From: Desmodesmus armatus
Taxonomy: Eukaryota; Chlorophyta; Chlorophyceae; Sphaeropleales; Scenedesmaceae
NCBI GenBank assembly: GCA_007449985.2
Contig: VIIQ02000600.1
Coordinates: 372,001-436,000 of the forward strand
DNA: 64,000 nucleotides
Direction of reading: 5' to 3'
Both the position numbers and the translations under genes were made by a program. The notes beneath the pieces are model-generated. The model searched no databases. It was not told the DNA's origin and saw nothing but the letters and a program-made list of their open reading frames with translations. This document shows, in pieces, positions 24,001 through 34,869 of the stretch (position 1 is the stretch's first letter; every line of letters starts with the position of its first letter).

Positions 24001-25147
24001 ATGCTGCTCCTCAAGGATGTACTTCACCAGAGTGGTCTGCAAGGTGGCAGCAGGGCAACAGGGTGGCTGTTCAGGGCACATGGGGATTGGTGTGCTGGGT
24101 GGCGCTGTGCTGCACAGGTTTGACCAGCCCCCATGCATGGGAGGTTGCTGACGGGTGAATCAAGCCCTAGAGGAGTCGATGCCGATACCCAAAACTAGAC
24201 AATCTTGGTTGTTGGTGCACCAGGCGGTTTTCTCACCTTTCCAGCACCTAGGTAACCTGAAGCAGTAAAGCAGCAGCAGCAGCAAGAGACACCACATCAG
24301 TCTTCACGAAATGATGTGGCAACAGGTCGGGCAGGTACTAGCGTGCAGTCATTGCTATGCTGGCACACAGAAAATGCTTACCCAGGATCAGATGCAGGGT
24401 ATCAACGTTGTGACAAAGCATCCACCAGACCATGCAACCTACGACCAGATGCAACCTGGTGCCTCAGTGCAACTGACTCGTCAGCGGGCCTGGTGTCTAG
24501 TCAGGCCTCAGCAAAGATTAAGCCTTGTGTTTGTTGATCATCAACGGCAAGGATTGCGAGTGCATGCTGTCTCACACCATAGTGCATCACCCCTTCCATT
24601 CCACGCACTGCACACGTTTTTGGTCAAACTATTGATACCAATAAATCAGCCAGTTGACACATTCACATAAGTGCATGAACATTATGCAAGCAGCCTCAGT
24701 GTAACTGACTCTTCAGCGGGCCTGGTGTCTAGTCAGGCCTCAGCAAAGATTAAGCCTTGAGTTTGTTGATCATCAATGGCTGCAGCAGGAACCAGACCTC
24801 AAGAAGCCTGCTGGTACCACACAATTGCAACAAGATGCAGCAGCAGACTCGACATGCATGCCTGATGCACAGCAGCACAACATCCTGAATGAAATGCTGC
24901 TGCCACAGCATGCAGGCCAGCACAGGCACCAACCTGTGATCAGCGTGACTGGAACCGGACTTGTGTGTACTGTTTGTTGATGTGAGTTGATTGCTGCCTC
25001 GACAGGCCCTGGAAACAACAGGGGGACACACAACGTCAGCAGCAGCTTGGCAGCAGCACAATTGCTGCGGCTGGCCTCCACGGCATCCTCACCTGAGATG
25101 GGTTGAATAGCAACTGCCAATGGAAGTTCCTCATCATCATCACTCAT
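20816..25147 (-). CDS. CobW/COG0523-family G3E GTPase (metal chaperone type)
   Basis: Seven exons chain in phase: 25147-25093, 25008-24934, 24256-24237, 24036-23923, 23595-23442, 23032-22836, 21861-20816; about 553 aa. The Walker A is VTLITGYLGAGKTTLVKYIL, split across exons 2-4. Also visible are the switch/metal region (VILNEFGEETGIESAFVQDD), the metal-binding CxCC motif (GCLCCSVKAEFV), VLVETTGLANPGPI, and the base-recognition ADVILLNK. The C-terminal domain (RVHLFQAVYDLYDI ... SRLVLIGRGLD) closes the protein. COG0523 GTPases deliver zinc or cobalt to client enzymes. Exon 7 is swollen by Ala/Gln-rich inserts, a His-rich patch (EHHHHG) and about 30 consecutive Gln. One missing base near 21095 breaks its frame between LLRMKG and LLDVSDSD. 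Introns contain four copies of a repeat of about 90 bp. Closest expected relative is ZNG1/CBWD-type, but substrate metal cannot be read from sequence. Confidence 0.92.
20911..21000. repeat. CTG/TTG (CAG on coding strand) tract encoding poly-Gln
   Basis: About 30 Gln codons (mostly CAG, some CAA) interrupt the C-terminal domain of the CobW-family protein, directly before GAGRLSRLVLIGRGLD. Confidence 0.95.
22152..22240. repeat. Intronic ~90-bp repeat, copy 1 (diverged)
   Basis: Shares the core CAGCAAAGATTAAGCCTTGA and the preceding TCTAG-CAGGCC stretch with three other copies in the CobW gene. The 3' part is diverged. Confidence 0.7.
22404..22495. repeat. Intronic ~90-bp repeat, copy 2
   Basis: From GCCTCAGTGCAACTGACTCTT through GTGTCTAGTCAGGCCTCAGC and AAAGATTAAGCC to TTGTTGATCATCAACGGCA. 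Nearly identical to copies at 24461 and 24692. Confidence 0.85.
22689..22722. repeat. Poly-C tracts in CobW intron 6
   Basis: Runs of 17 C (22689-22705) and 11 C (22712-22722) lie in the intron that also carries repeat copies 1 and 2. Confidence 0.9.
24461..24550. repeat. Intronic ~90-bp repeat, copy 3
   Basis: Same orientation as copies 2 and 4, differing by a few substitutions. It lies in CobW intron 2. Confidence 0.85.
24692..24780. repeat. Intronic ~90-bp repeat, copy 4
   Basis: Lies in the same intron as copy 3 and ends at the same TTGTTGATCATCAA boundary as copies 2 and 3. Confidence 0.85.
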
Positions 25148-25702
25148 CGCCTGGGCTGTTGTTTGTGATGCCCGCCGGCTCGATCTCTCAGATCGCGTTG
25201 TCTCTGACTTGCTTGCTTGCTTGCTGCCCCTTCTCAGGAGCAGAGATGCGATACCAACAGAAGTCCAACAACATCATCAAGCACATCAGGTGGACGATCT
25301 GCTACTTGAAGGCTCCCAGCTTCTGTTATTTTTCGGTGTTTGGGTCACAGACTCATTGCTTTAACAGTGTCGCAGATGCAATGGACCGTGCCTGTTGGTG
25401 GTGCTTTTACTCCTGTCACAACGCGCTGTGCCTTCCCCATTCTGCTGCTGCTATTGCTGCTGCTGCTCACAAGTCAGACTGTGCAACACTTGCGCTCGGT
25501 CATCTTTCTTTGGTGCTCGTGACCTTGGACGCTAGTCACCGCTTCTATACCTCTTGTACATACTAGCACGGCCACACAGCTCCCGTCCTCAACACTCTCA
25601 CTTGCTAGTTCACTGGTGCCGGTGGAGTGTGCATAGTCCCCTGCATTCCCTCTGCAGCAGCAGTCGCAGCCTCCTTGAGCCTTCCTAGCAGTAGCAGGAG
25701 CC
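25148..25702. promoter_or_regulatory. Divergent intergenic region between CobW and TIM9 genes
   Basis: The CobW gene starts at 25147 on the minus strand and TIM9 at 25703 on the plus strand, so both promoters must lie in these 555 bp. No clear TATA box was identified. A CTTG(CTTG)n run at about 25208-25220 and CTG-rich DNA near 25440-25470 are the visible features. Confidence 0.5.
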
Positions 25703-27500
25703 ATGAACTTCCCAGTAGAAGCAATGGCAGGTATGCAGTGACACGGTGCTGCCCTTTCAATGATTAGTCACCCAACGTGGTTGATCGGCTGATCTGTGCT
25801 GCCTGCACAGCTTGGTACATCAAATACATTGCTGCCCTGCTGCATGGCAAGTGGCACATAACAGCAGCAGCGCAGCGATAGTGTGATGCACACCCTCTGT
25901 ACACATGGCGCCGGCTGATGGTTGACTGACAGCCAAGCTGTCACCTTGGCAGTGCCTCGAAGCTCCCTTCACAGCTAGTGTCTTGTTTGCCCCATCACGC
26001 TATCACATTTGTGCCATCATGCTGTAAGAATTTCGCCATCATGCTTTTACATTTGCGCCATCACACTATTGCCCCTGCACATTTTTGCAGACCTGCCTGA
26101 GGAGCACAGGCAGGCTTTCCTCGGGCAGCTGGAGCACATGCAAGTGCGCGACAGGTAAGGGGCAGCAGCAGCCAGTCAACACCTTAGCCATTGTTCAGGC
26201 CTGTGCGCTGGAGGGCGGGGCATGTGCTGAACAGTACTGCTGCTGGGTGGGCAGGCAGAAAGCGCAGTGTGCACTTGAAAACGGTTGAAGGTTTCAGGGC
26301 TGGTTGTGAGGCTCTGCTGGAACCACACTAGCATGCCACAACCCAGCAGCAGGGCTCATAGCGGTGGCTGGCAGTAGTCAGGCGAACCATGAACGCACTT
26401 TCCACACGAATGCAGTACGCCAGCCTGGACAAGCCAGACAGGCAAGGCAGCACCCAGCAGGACTGCTGCCAGGGTTGGGGCTGGTATGGCTGCTCCTGCA
26501 GCTGTTCTTGTGGGCGATGTACTACCACTAGTAGTTCACCGCCCTGTGCCCCGCACGGCGTGCACTCCTTGCTGCTGCAGCCTGAGGCTGTACAACAACC
26601 TGGTTGAGAAGTGCTTCAAGGAGTGTGTGCTGGACTTCCGCAGCAAAAACCTTGCCAAGGACGAGGAGAAGGTGCGGTGGGGAGCGGCTGCAGGGTATAG
26701 GCTGCAGGTTATAGCATAATCTTCCACCCTGCTGTTGCAGTAGCAAAGTTGGGGTGTCTGTGCAGCGTATGAGAAGGTGTGGTGGGGAGTGGCTGCGAGG
26801 TATAGGCTGCAGAGCAGTTGACCGTATTTTTGCGCAGCAGATGGGGGTATCTTTGCAGCACAAGCAGCAGCCGACCAGCAGCGCTGTGCTGGCATGTCAC
26901 ACCTTCTCATGGGGTGGTGCCAGCGGCTGTGTAGTGGTACGAGACATACTGCCACGACTAATTCCGCAAAGCGGGACACGGTCATGGCGTGGTACGAAAG
27001 CTTCATGCAGTGAATACAGCAAATGCAACCTCCGCAACTTGTTATGCGCTGCTCATTGCAACCTTGTGTTGGCCTTGTGTTTGTCTTGTCGAGCAGTGCG
27101 TCCAGAAATGCTGTGAGAAGTTCATGAATGTTTCAGCGCGGACGGGCGCCCGCTTCCAAGAGTTCTTTACTGAGATGGAGAAGCAGGTAAGGAGGAGTGC
27201 AGCTTAGTCACAGCGGCATGCCCCATGAGCTGAGCATGTGCAGACCTCGAGGGGGAAGCACTGCAGTGCCAGTCAGTAGCGCTCACAGTGGTTTCATACA
27301 TGCATTTTTCCTGAGTGGCCTGTGACCACCTGCCGGCAGATGTGTTGCAGCTGACGGTATCTGAGCTTGCAACGTGTGTGGTCACGCCTTGGCTGCTGCA
27401 GTATGATCAGTCTGACCAGCTGCATGTGTGCTGCTTTGGTGTGCTGTTTGTGTGTGCGCAGGCAGCAGAGGCGCAGAAGCAGGCCAGCAGGAGGCGTTGA
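25703..27500 (+). CDS. TIM9: Mitochondrial import inner membrane translocase subunit Tim9
   Basis: Small Tim chaperone that, with Tim10, escorts hydrophobic precursors across the mitochondrial intermembrane space. Five exons (25703-25730, 26091-26154, 26581-26671, 27097-27186, 27462-27500) join in phase to a protein of 103 aa. The twin CX3C signature is intact: CFKEC in exon 3 and CVQKC in exon 4, with the spacing usual for small Tims. Tim9-type hallmarks are VRDSLRLYNNLVEKCF and, after the second pair, FMNVSARTGARFQEF. The start ATG opens a short N-terminal tail before DLPEEHRQAFLGQLEHMQ. The C-terminus ends in a basic ASRRR. Intron 1 ends in a degenerate tandem repeat and intron 3 carries a duplication of the exon-3 splice donor region. 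Confidence 0.93.
25985..26075 (+). repeat. Degenerate ~28-bp tandem repeat before a 3' splice site
   Basis: About four diverged units built on GCCATCA(T/C)GC(T)...ACATTTG directly precede the exon-2 acceptor of TIM9. Confidence 0.65.
26666..26868 (+). repeat. 105-bp direct duplication spanning TIM9 exon 3 donor
   Basis: GAGAAGGTG(C/T)GGTGGGGAG and the following TATAGGCTGCAG recur 105 bp apart (26666 and 26771). The first copy begins inside exon 3 and the second is wholly intronic. Confidence 0.8.
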
Positions 27501-28198
27501 CAGCAACATGTTGCAGGAATGGGTTTGGTCGTGTGGCAGGGCTGCTGTTTCAGTGTGTTGCTGTGCTGTTGTCTCCATGCGGCAGCAGTTTCTTTCAGTG
27601 CAAGTGTTGCAAGCACAGCAAGCTTGTGCTGTTGTTGGTGCACATCGACAGGTGCAACGCGTGTGTTGAACTGGCATCCGTCTGCTGATGCTTCTAGTAC
27701 AGCGAACGGTTCAGCACTTAATTTCAGGGTTCTCACACATTCATCGATGCAACCAAGTGGCATCTTCCGAGCCTGCGGCTCTTCCAGCACCACAGATGCT
27801 AACTTCGCTTCTCTTCCACACAAGACACCCTTCCACGTCCACCTAGCCTCCCACACAGTAGAGGTACAGCTGCAGCTTCTGCACTCAGTCAAGGTACAGC
27901 CTGGCAGGCTGTAGCAGCCAGTGACAGCAAAGCCGACAACGAGCACAACATACGTTTTACTATATGAAGCACCACACTGTGAAGCATTGGAACTTATTTT
28001 GGCAGTGTTCAGCGCACCCCAGAAATCGGTCAGATCACCGGATCACAAACCAGCAACCGCCAAACGCTAGGCTGTTCTTGCAAAATGTACGCTAACTAAG
28101 GCAGTTCAACAGAACCTAGTACAGCCTTCGTGCCTTACCACTACTACATTTTCAGTCCCAGTCAAAGGCTGCCACTGCCCCACACAGCACTCCTGAAC
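27501..28198 (+). other. Intergenic, TIM9 3' side and F-box/LRR gene promoter
   Basis: No coding stretch recognised. It should carry the TIM9 3' UTR and the upstream region of the next gene. Confidence 0.5.
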
Positions 28199-31100
28199 AT
28201 GTTCAACCTGGAACAACTGCCCCAGTCTTGGTTGTTGAGGTTCGTTGAGTTACTCCCAAGCCATTTGAAGCTGAAGCTTCGCCAGTGCAGTCGGTCGTGG
28301 CTAGACCTGGTCGATGGCAGCTCCAAAAGCAGACTCAAAGTGACCCTACCGATACACAGGAACGTCGGAGACTCCTTTGCAGCAGACGTTGTGTTAGACC
28401 TTATGTGCAAACACGTAGTAGCCCTAGACGTTTCCGCACTCTCTGCTTCTGAAGCACGTCGCATGCGCACTGTGGTGGAGGCTGCTGCTCTTAGGGAAGG
28501 TGCAGCCGTGCTGCTTCCTAGGCTAAAGCATGTGACAGTGCAGCTGTCACAGGTCAAGCTTCTGTCAGCCATAGCTGCAGCGACAGCAGCTGGGAGCGTG
28601 AAATATCTTTCACTGTGGTGCTGCGATGCCTGCCGCATGGGATACCCAACGGACATGGGCCACCCTGGGGACGGGGCACATGCTGTGGTGGAAAAGCTGG
28701 CAGCCGCAGGTCAGTCTTGGCCGCAAGCATTTGGATACAGCACCAGTCTCCTCTCCTGTGTGTCAGTCATGCATGCTCCCTTGTTGTTCTCATTGCCGCC
28801 CAGGGGCGTGCCTTGTCTTGGCCAGGGCAACAAGGGATGGGTGCATGTCCACCTGCTTTTTGTCTTGTCTTGTCCTGCCTTGTCTTAGTGACAGATCGGC
28901 GTTGATGTGTTGCGCGTGCAATGTTCCTGCAGGAGAGTCTCTGGCAGCAAGTGTGGAGGCGCTTGCCTATCTGGGAGGGCACCACTGCCTGGCAGAAGAC
29001 CATGATGAGGACTACTTCCCCGTGGCGCCCTTTGTGCAGCAGCTCACCAACCTCAAGACCCTAGCCATCCCAGATTGTGCAGACGACTACGCTGACAGCT
29101 TTCAGGAGGGCCTTGACCACTGCTTGAGCCCGCTGCACGGCCTGACGCTGCTGCACATCGGCGGTTCGATGGAGGGCATCGACATGGCGGGTGGTGGGAT
29201 GTGCATCGACTTGCGGCACCTGACTGCACTGCAGGATCTCAGTTTCAACACAACGCATTCCTGCACTATCACGACAGCTGGTTTGAAGTTGTTGCCGGGG
29301 TGCAGCGCCATCACAGCCCTGCAGCTGACCGGAGACCTCTATGATTTTGATATTGGGGTAGGTGCTGCGGAAGTGAGTGGGTTTGGAGGTCGTCCTTGCA
29401 TGCCGCTTGGGCTGATAGGCAGGGGACAGCCACCCTTTGGTGCGGCAGCAACACCAGATTGGCAGCAAACCTTCTGCCGGAGCACATAGGTTGATGCATT
29501 GTTTCATTCAATAGCTGCAATGCTTTGTTGTGAGCTGCGCGCTTCTTTTCTCCCACCGTCACCACGCCCAGACTTGACAAGAGTGAGAATGATAGTCGCT
29601 CAACTTCACAGCTTGCAGCCTTGGAATTACCATCCTTTGCCTCAGGTGCAGCAAGCTGACAACTGATTCACTACCCGCTGCATGCTGTGTCATGCTGTGC
29701 TGTGCTGTGCCATGCTGTGCTCTATTGTGGCTGCAGGTCTTAGCAGGACTGCCGCATCTTCAGAAGCTGTCACTGTTCACCGAACACGAATTTGAGTCAG
29801 ATGACTTCCAAGCGCTCACAGCTTGCAGCAAGCTCACCAGCCTCACCACTGACAACATTACGATCAACCCCACAACCCCCGAGCATGGCGCTGCAGCAGC
29901 TGCAGCGGTCACGCCAGCCTCATCAGCCTCAGCAGGCTCTGCCCCTGGTCTCAGCACACAGCACAGCCCAGCCATGCCCCATGCGAAGCCATTGCCCGCT
30001 GCTGCTGCTGCTGCTGGCGGGGCTCAACCCGGCAGCAAGTGGAGCTTGGCATCCCTCGAGCACTTGTCAATCGGCAACGTGGGCCTGGTCGAATACCTTG
30101 CGCCGCTGTCCACGTTTGCACCAAACCTGACCAGACTGCAAGATGTGAGTGAGGTTGAGCATCATACAGCAGGGCTGCTTTGTTTTGAGACGGCCAAGCC
30201 ATCGTGTGCGACCAACACGGCAGCAGAGTATTGCATGGGAGCTCCTGTCATACGTACAGCCTGCTTTCAGATCAGCCTCCTACTTTACTAACATGGCATG
30301 TGCATGTACGCAGCAGCTAGATTGTGAGTTTGGGGAGGTATGGAAATGCTGTTTTACAAGTGGGTACCTTCCCGCTGGACGTGATCTGATGCATTTTCTT
30401 TTGCTTGCTGCAGACCTTTTGGGATTCGCTCCCCGTAAGGCCCAGCAGCAGCAGGGGTGCGGCTGATGTGGATGCCCTAGCAGGCCTACAGCAGCTGCAG
30501 GTGCTGGATGTAGACCTGTTCACTCTGGACCGGCATGCCGGCCACCTGGCTGGCCTGACAGGGCTCAGCACACTGCAACAGCTGGAGGTGGAGATGGTGG
30601 GGGACGGCCTCGCCAGCAGTGTCAACTTGCAGGACGGCTTGCCGTGTATGCCGTACCTGACAAAGCTGCTGATGTACACGCAGGTATGGTGCAATAGGCC
30701 CTGCAGCAGGCGGCTGAGGGGAGAAGCCGCCGAGTCCCGAAAGTGTATCGGCGTTTGGCTCTAGCCCTGGTTGGTGGGGGGGGGGGAGTATTGCTCAAGA
30801 CGGCGCAGCACAGCTCATACCAGTATGTCCTTGTTAGGCAGTGTGCATGTATCAGTGCTTAATGTAGTGCAGGTAGGGTGGTGCAGTCGTGCAGCAAGCA
30901 AGGCATAGCAGAGGGGATCAACCAGTGGTTTGAAGCTGCATTACCAACGTGCAATCGTGTTGTTGTGTTGTTGTGTCTGCAGGAGGATGTGAGGGCGGGT
31001 GACTGGCAGGACAGGTACGACAGCCAAGAGGACTTGATGCTGTTTCAGAACCAGGGGCAGCTGAAGGAGCTGGCAATCAAAGGCAGCAGCCGGGTGGGAG

Positions 31101-31318
31101 GCTTCTTGGTGGATGCAAACGTATCTCAGCAGCTGCGGCAGCGACTGCCTGCGCTGCAATGTGTGCGCATAGAGTTGTGCCCAGACCTTGATCAGCCAGC
31201 CCTTGCACAGTTTGTAGCAGTCAGCGCTGCGCCTCTCGTGCTGGTTGTGGGGTGCAAGCCAGTCAGTGAGAGGGAGTGCTTGCTCAGCACTGAGTTGGTG
31301 AAGGTTGAGTTTTGCTGA
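28199..31318 (+). CDS. F-box-like leucine-rich-repeat protein
   Basis: Five exons (28199-28709, 28933-29357, 29737-30144, 30414-30683, 30983-31318) chain in phase to 649 aa. The N-terminus (NLEQLPQSWLLRFVELLPSH ... CSRSWLDLVDG) has the look of a degenerate F-box. The remainder shows repeated LxxLxxLxL segments of leucine-rich-repeat type (LTNLKTLAIPDC, LHGLTLLHIGG, LTALQDLSF, LPHLQKLSLF, LQQLQVLDVDLF, LSTLQQLEVEM, QLKELAIKGSS). Exon 3 contains an Ala/Ser/Pro-rich insert between repeats. Plant and algal proteins of this plan are often substrate receptors of SCF ubiquitin ligases, but algal LRR proteins without that role are common, so function is inferred. The start is the first ATG of the open frame; no upstream in-frame ATG exists. 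Confidence 0.75.
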
Positions 31319-32226
31319 CGGGCCAGCCTGGCCAGACTGAGGAGCAGGAGTGTGCATGCGATGATGATGTGCAGGCATGTTGGTAGAAGCCTGTTGTTTT
31401 GGATGACATGGTCTTGTTTGGAGGGCTTTTGCAAACTCTGTGCGCAGTTTTGGTGCAATCACAGTCAATGCACTGTTGCCTTGCAGCTGTAGCTCCCTTG
31501 CCCGTCAACAACGATTGAAGAACAACAGAATAGCTCTCGACACCAATCAATACTGCTAATAATGCCTTTCGTCGATGGCTACCGTACGTCGGTGGATTGC
31601 GAGCGCTTCATGTGGTGTCACAACCACGCGTGCGCCAACACAATATCTATCTCACACATGGACCTGGCTAGCTCCCCGCGCTGTTCAGAAGCCCCCATCT
31701 CTCACATTCATTATACTAGCTGCTCGTGTGTATCGTTCCGCTCGGTTATTGCAGTGCACTTGCAAGTTCTAGCCCATTTCACGAGAGCGAGCCGAGTCGT
31801 TCAACAAACCAGCGTGTGACGTTTTTGTTTCTTGTGTTATACGTCGGTGGTGTTCGAGCAGTGGTGTGCAGCAGCATGTCTTGCACGTCTGTTGCTTGAG
31901 ATGCTGGTGTGGACTGAAGGCCAGAAGGTAGTCGTGCAGCTCTGCTTGGTTGCCAAGCAACATGCATGGAGCGTGCAAGGTCTCCAGCGAACCTCAGAGC
32001 GTCACTGCTCAGTGTACGCTTCTACATCAGCTGTCTCAGGTGTGTGGGTGGTACACCTGCTGGTGTGGTGGGGAAGCAGTGGGACCATGCAACCACGTTG
32101 GTGGGCTGCTGATGCGCTTGCAGCACATTGTTTGCCTATGTTTTCTGCTCGTGCTGTTGGGACAAGCCCCAAATGCAACACACACTGTTGAGATGCTGAT
32201 GTGCCTTTGCTGCTTGTTGTGGCCAG
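31319..32226 (+). other. Intergenic / possible 5' exons of the WD40 gene
   Basis: The WD40 gene's first firm exon is entered in phase 0 at 32227, so at least one 5' exon should lie here. A candidate is a short open stretch from the ATG at 31901 to a GTAGTC donor after 31930 (phase 0, MLVWTEGQK), but this is weak. Nothing resembling a RING finger or kinase domain is present. Confidence 0.35.
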
Positions 32227-34869
32227 GACTTGTTGGACAAGGCACCAGTGGAGCTTGACAGCAGCGGCTGTGACAGCAGCGACTGCTTGATCTGCCAAGG
32301 CCAGCGGCAGTTCTGCAACCAAGCCATCACAAACTCAGCTTGCACATGGCTTGGCCGCAGGCGTGCACCCTGCAGCACTCCAGCCAACAGTCAGCTATCA
32401 ACCACGACAGGCCTGCAGCAGGGCGCCCCAGCACAGCAGCAGCAGCTGCATCAGTTGGTCGAGCAGCCGCTGCAGCTGGCAGAGCTCACTCATGAGCAGC
32501 AGGGTCAGCGCAAGCGGTTTCGGTTGTCTCCACCTAGGGCGTTTGAGGGCAGTACAGGAGACCTCAGCACAGCAATGGCCGTGGACAGCTCACCAGGCAG
32601 CAGCCAGCAGCAACAGCAAGCACCGCCGCACACAGCAGGCATGCAGCATGAGGAGCAGCAGGAACATGCACCCTCACAGCAGCAGCACCCCGATGGGCTT
32701 GACCTCTCAAGTCCCCTGTGCAGCCCAGTCCTGCAGCAGGGCAGCTCAGCACAGTGGCAGTGGCAGCCACAGTTTGCATCCCTGGCTGGCCCAGCACCAG
32801 CACGGTTCACAGAGGTGGCTCGCCTGCAGTCAGCGGCTGATGCAGCTGCAGGGCACTGTGCAGGGCGCTGTGACCGCATCTCTGGGCTGGAGTTCAGTTA
32901 CTGTGGGCAGCTGGTGGCAGCTGCGGGAGTGTCAAAGCAGGTAAGCCGGCGAGGCAGCTGTTGTCAGCATTTGTAGTGCTGCATATATTCATCATAGTGC
33001 TTTACGGGTGTAGAGCAGGCATCTGCTGGTGCTTGGTGCACACAGGCTGATTGATGCAGTTGACAGGCTCGCTAGAAGCGCTGTGCAAGCCAGCCTAGCG
33101 CTGCCTCACTCAGATCTTGAGTTGCGATACCATCTTTGCGTGCTGTTGTAAGGCTCGATGCGTGCTGAGCGACGTCATGCTCCTGTTCTTTGCTTGCAGA
33201 TTGGGCTGTACCCCCTGGCACCTCTTGCAGAGTCTGGAGACTCAGCAGCAGATCCTGAAGAGCCCCTACCAGGCTGCCTAGGCAGCAGCAGCAGCAGCCA
33301 GCGATCCGAGCGCACGCAGCAGCACCAGCAGCACCAGGCTGTGCCGCTGCTGCCGCCAGTGGCGACGGTGCGTCTGCCAGGGAAGGTCAGCAGCATTGCG
33401 TTCAGCCCTGACATGCAGGGCGTCATCAGCATCGGGGACTATGACGGCACGCTCACACAGGTAGGCAGGCAGGATCTCCCGCAACTTGTTTACAGCAGCG
33501 CATGCTTTTACTGCTTCATGCTTCATGGATGCATGTAACAGCTGTGACATACAAATCTGTGTAACTGCTGTGGTAATGCGTGTTGCGGCTGGGGGCTTCC
33601 AGGTGCAGGATGGCGCTGGTGGGCACAGTTTAGTGTGGTGCGCAGGGTACAGTCAGGAGGAGCGTGTGTGCTCACCTCAACTCGACCACAACAACAGTTG
33701 CGTGACTACAGTTGACCAACTTTTGTCATCCCTGTGCGTTGCTGCTGCCTTGCGAACAGGTGCACCTGGCTTCGGGCCACTACCTGAACGAAGTGGACGC
33801 ACACGCAGGGCGCCGCATCTGGTCTGTCTGCCACTCCAAGTTGCGCCGCCACTTTGCCGTCACAGCCAGCGACGACTGCACAGCACGCCTCTGGTGCGGC
33901 AGTGGCCTCAACACCCACATCGCCACAATCAGTGCGCCCGGCAAGCCAGCAGTGTGTGGTGCAGACTTCAGCAGCAGCAACGAAAACCTGCTGGCACTGG
34001 CTGCTGCTGACGCCAAGGTGTACTTGTACGACATGCGCCAGCTGCAGCAGCCGCTGGCGGTCCTGCACGGCCACCGGCGGGCTGTGTCCTATGCCAAGTT
34101 TTTTGGCAGCCAGCAGCTGGTCAGTGCCAGCATTGATGGCTCGCTGGCTGTGTGGGACCTTGGGCAGGTGCTGGGGTGCACAGCAGTGTCATCGCTTGAC
34201 AGGGTGGGGTCTGGGTCAGCACAGACTGCTGCTGATGTTGCCTCGGCTTCGTCGGGCCCCAGCCCAGCCAGCAGCACCTGCTGCAGCAGCGACGGCAGCT
34301 GCTGGCAGCAGAGCCAGCAGCAGGGGGCACATGGCTCCAGCGGGGGTGGAGATGGCCGCTGCAGCAGCATGGGTGGGAGCTCCTCCTGTACTGGTGGGGT
34401 TGTGGGTGAGCCTGCCAGCAATGCTGCTGCGGCAGCCGGAGGTGGTTCTCAGCTGCTGCAGCAGCCATGGAAGGTGTTCAGGGGTCACACCAACGAGAAG
34501 AACTTCGTGGGGCTGTCGGTGGACCCCTGCTCAGGGCTCCTTGCCGTTGGCTCTGAGACACCAGAGGTGTTCTCCTACCACACCAGTTGGAGCAGCCCAC
34601 TGGCTGCCTTTGACATGGGCAGGCCGCAGCAGCAGCGGGAGGAGGGCTGTGCCAGTTTGCAGCAGCAGTTGCAGCAGCCGTCAGCTGCCTGCTGGGGTGC
34701 CCCTCCTCCTCCGCAGCAGCAGAGTGTGTCGGCTGTAGCTTGGCAGCCCTCCTGCTGCTCTACTGCAGCACGCAGTGGCTGCGGAGTGAATGGGTATGCA
34801 CCCTCGCCACTGCTTGCAGCTGCAACATCTGCAGGGGTGTGCAGGTTGCTAGCGCTGCAGCACCCGTAA
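32227..34869 (+). CDS. COP1/SPA/RUP-type WD40-repeat protein (5' end uncertain)
   Basis: Three firm exons (32227-32940, 33200-33460, 33760-34869) in phase 0. The first is Gln/Ser-rich and ends with the opening WD blade (ISGLEFSYCGQLVAAAGVSK). The second carries LPGKVSSIAFSP and GDYDGTLTQ. The third carries HAGRRIWSVCHS, ASDDCTARLW, LLALAAADAKVYLYDMRQ, HGHRRAVSYAKF, LVSASIDGSLAVWDL, and the family hallmark RGHTNEKNFVGLSV followed by VGSETPEVFSYH. This is the beta-propeller of the COP1/SPA/RUP group of light-signalling proteins (E3-ligase substrate binding or UVR8 regulation). No RING, coiled coil or kinase-like region lies upstream, so a WD40-only RUP-like protein is favoured over COP1. Ser/Gln/Gly-rich inserts interrupt the propeller between blades. 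The start codon was not determined. Confidence 0.8.
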
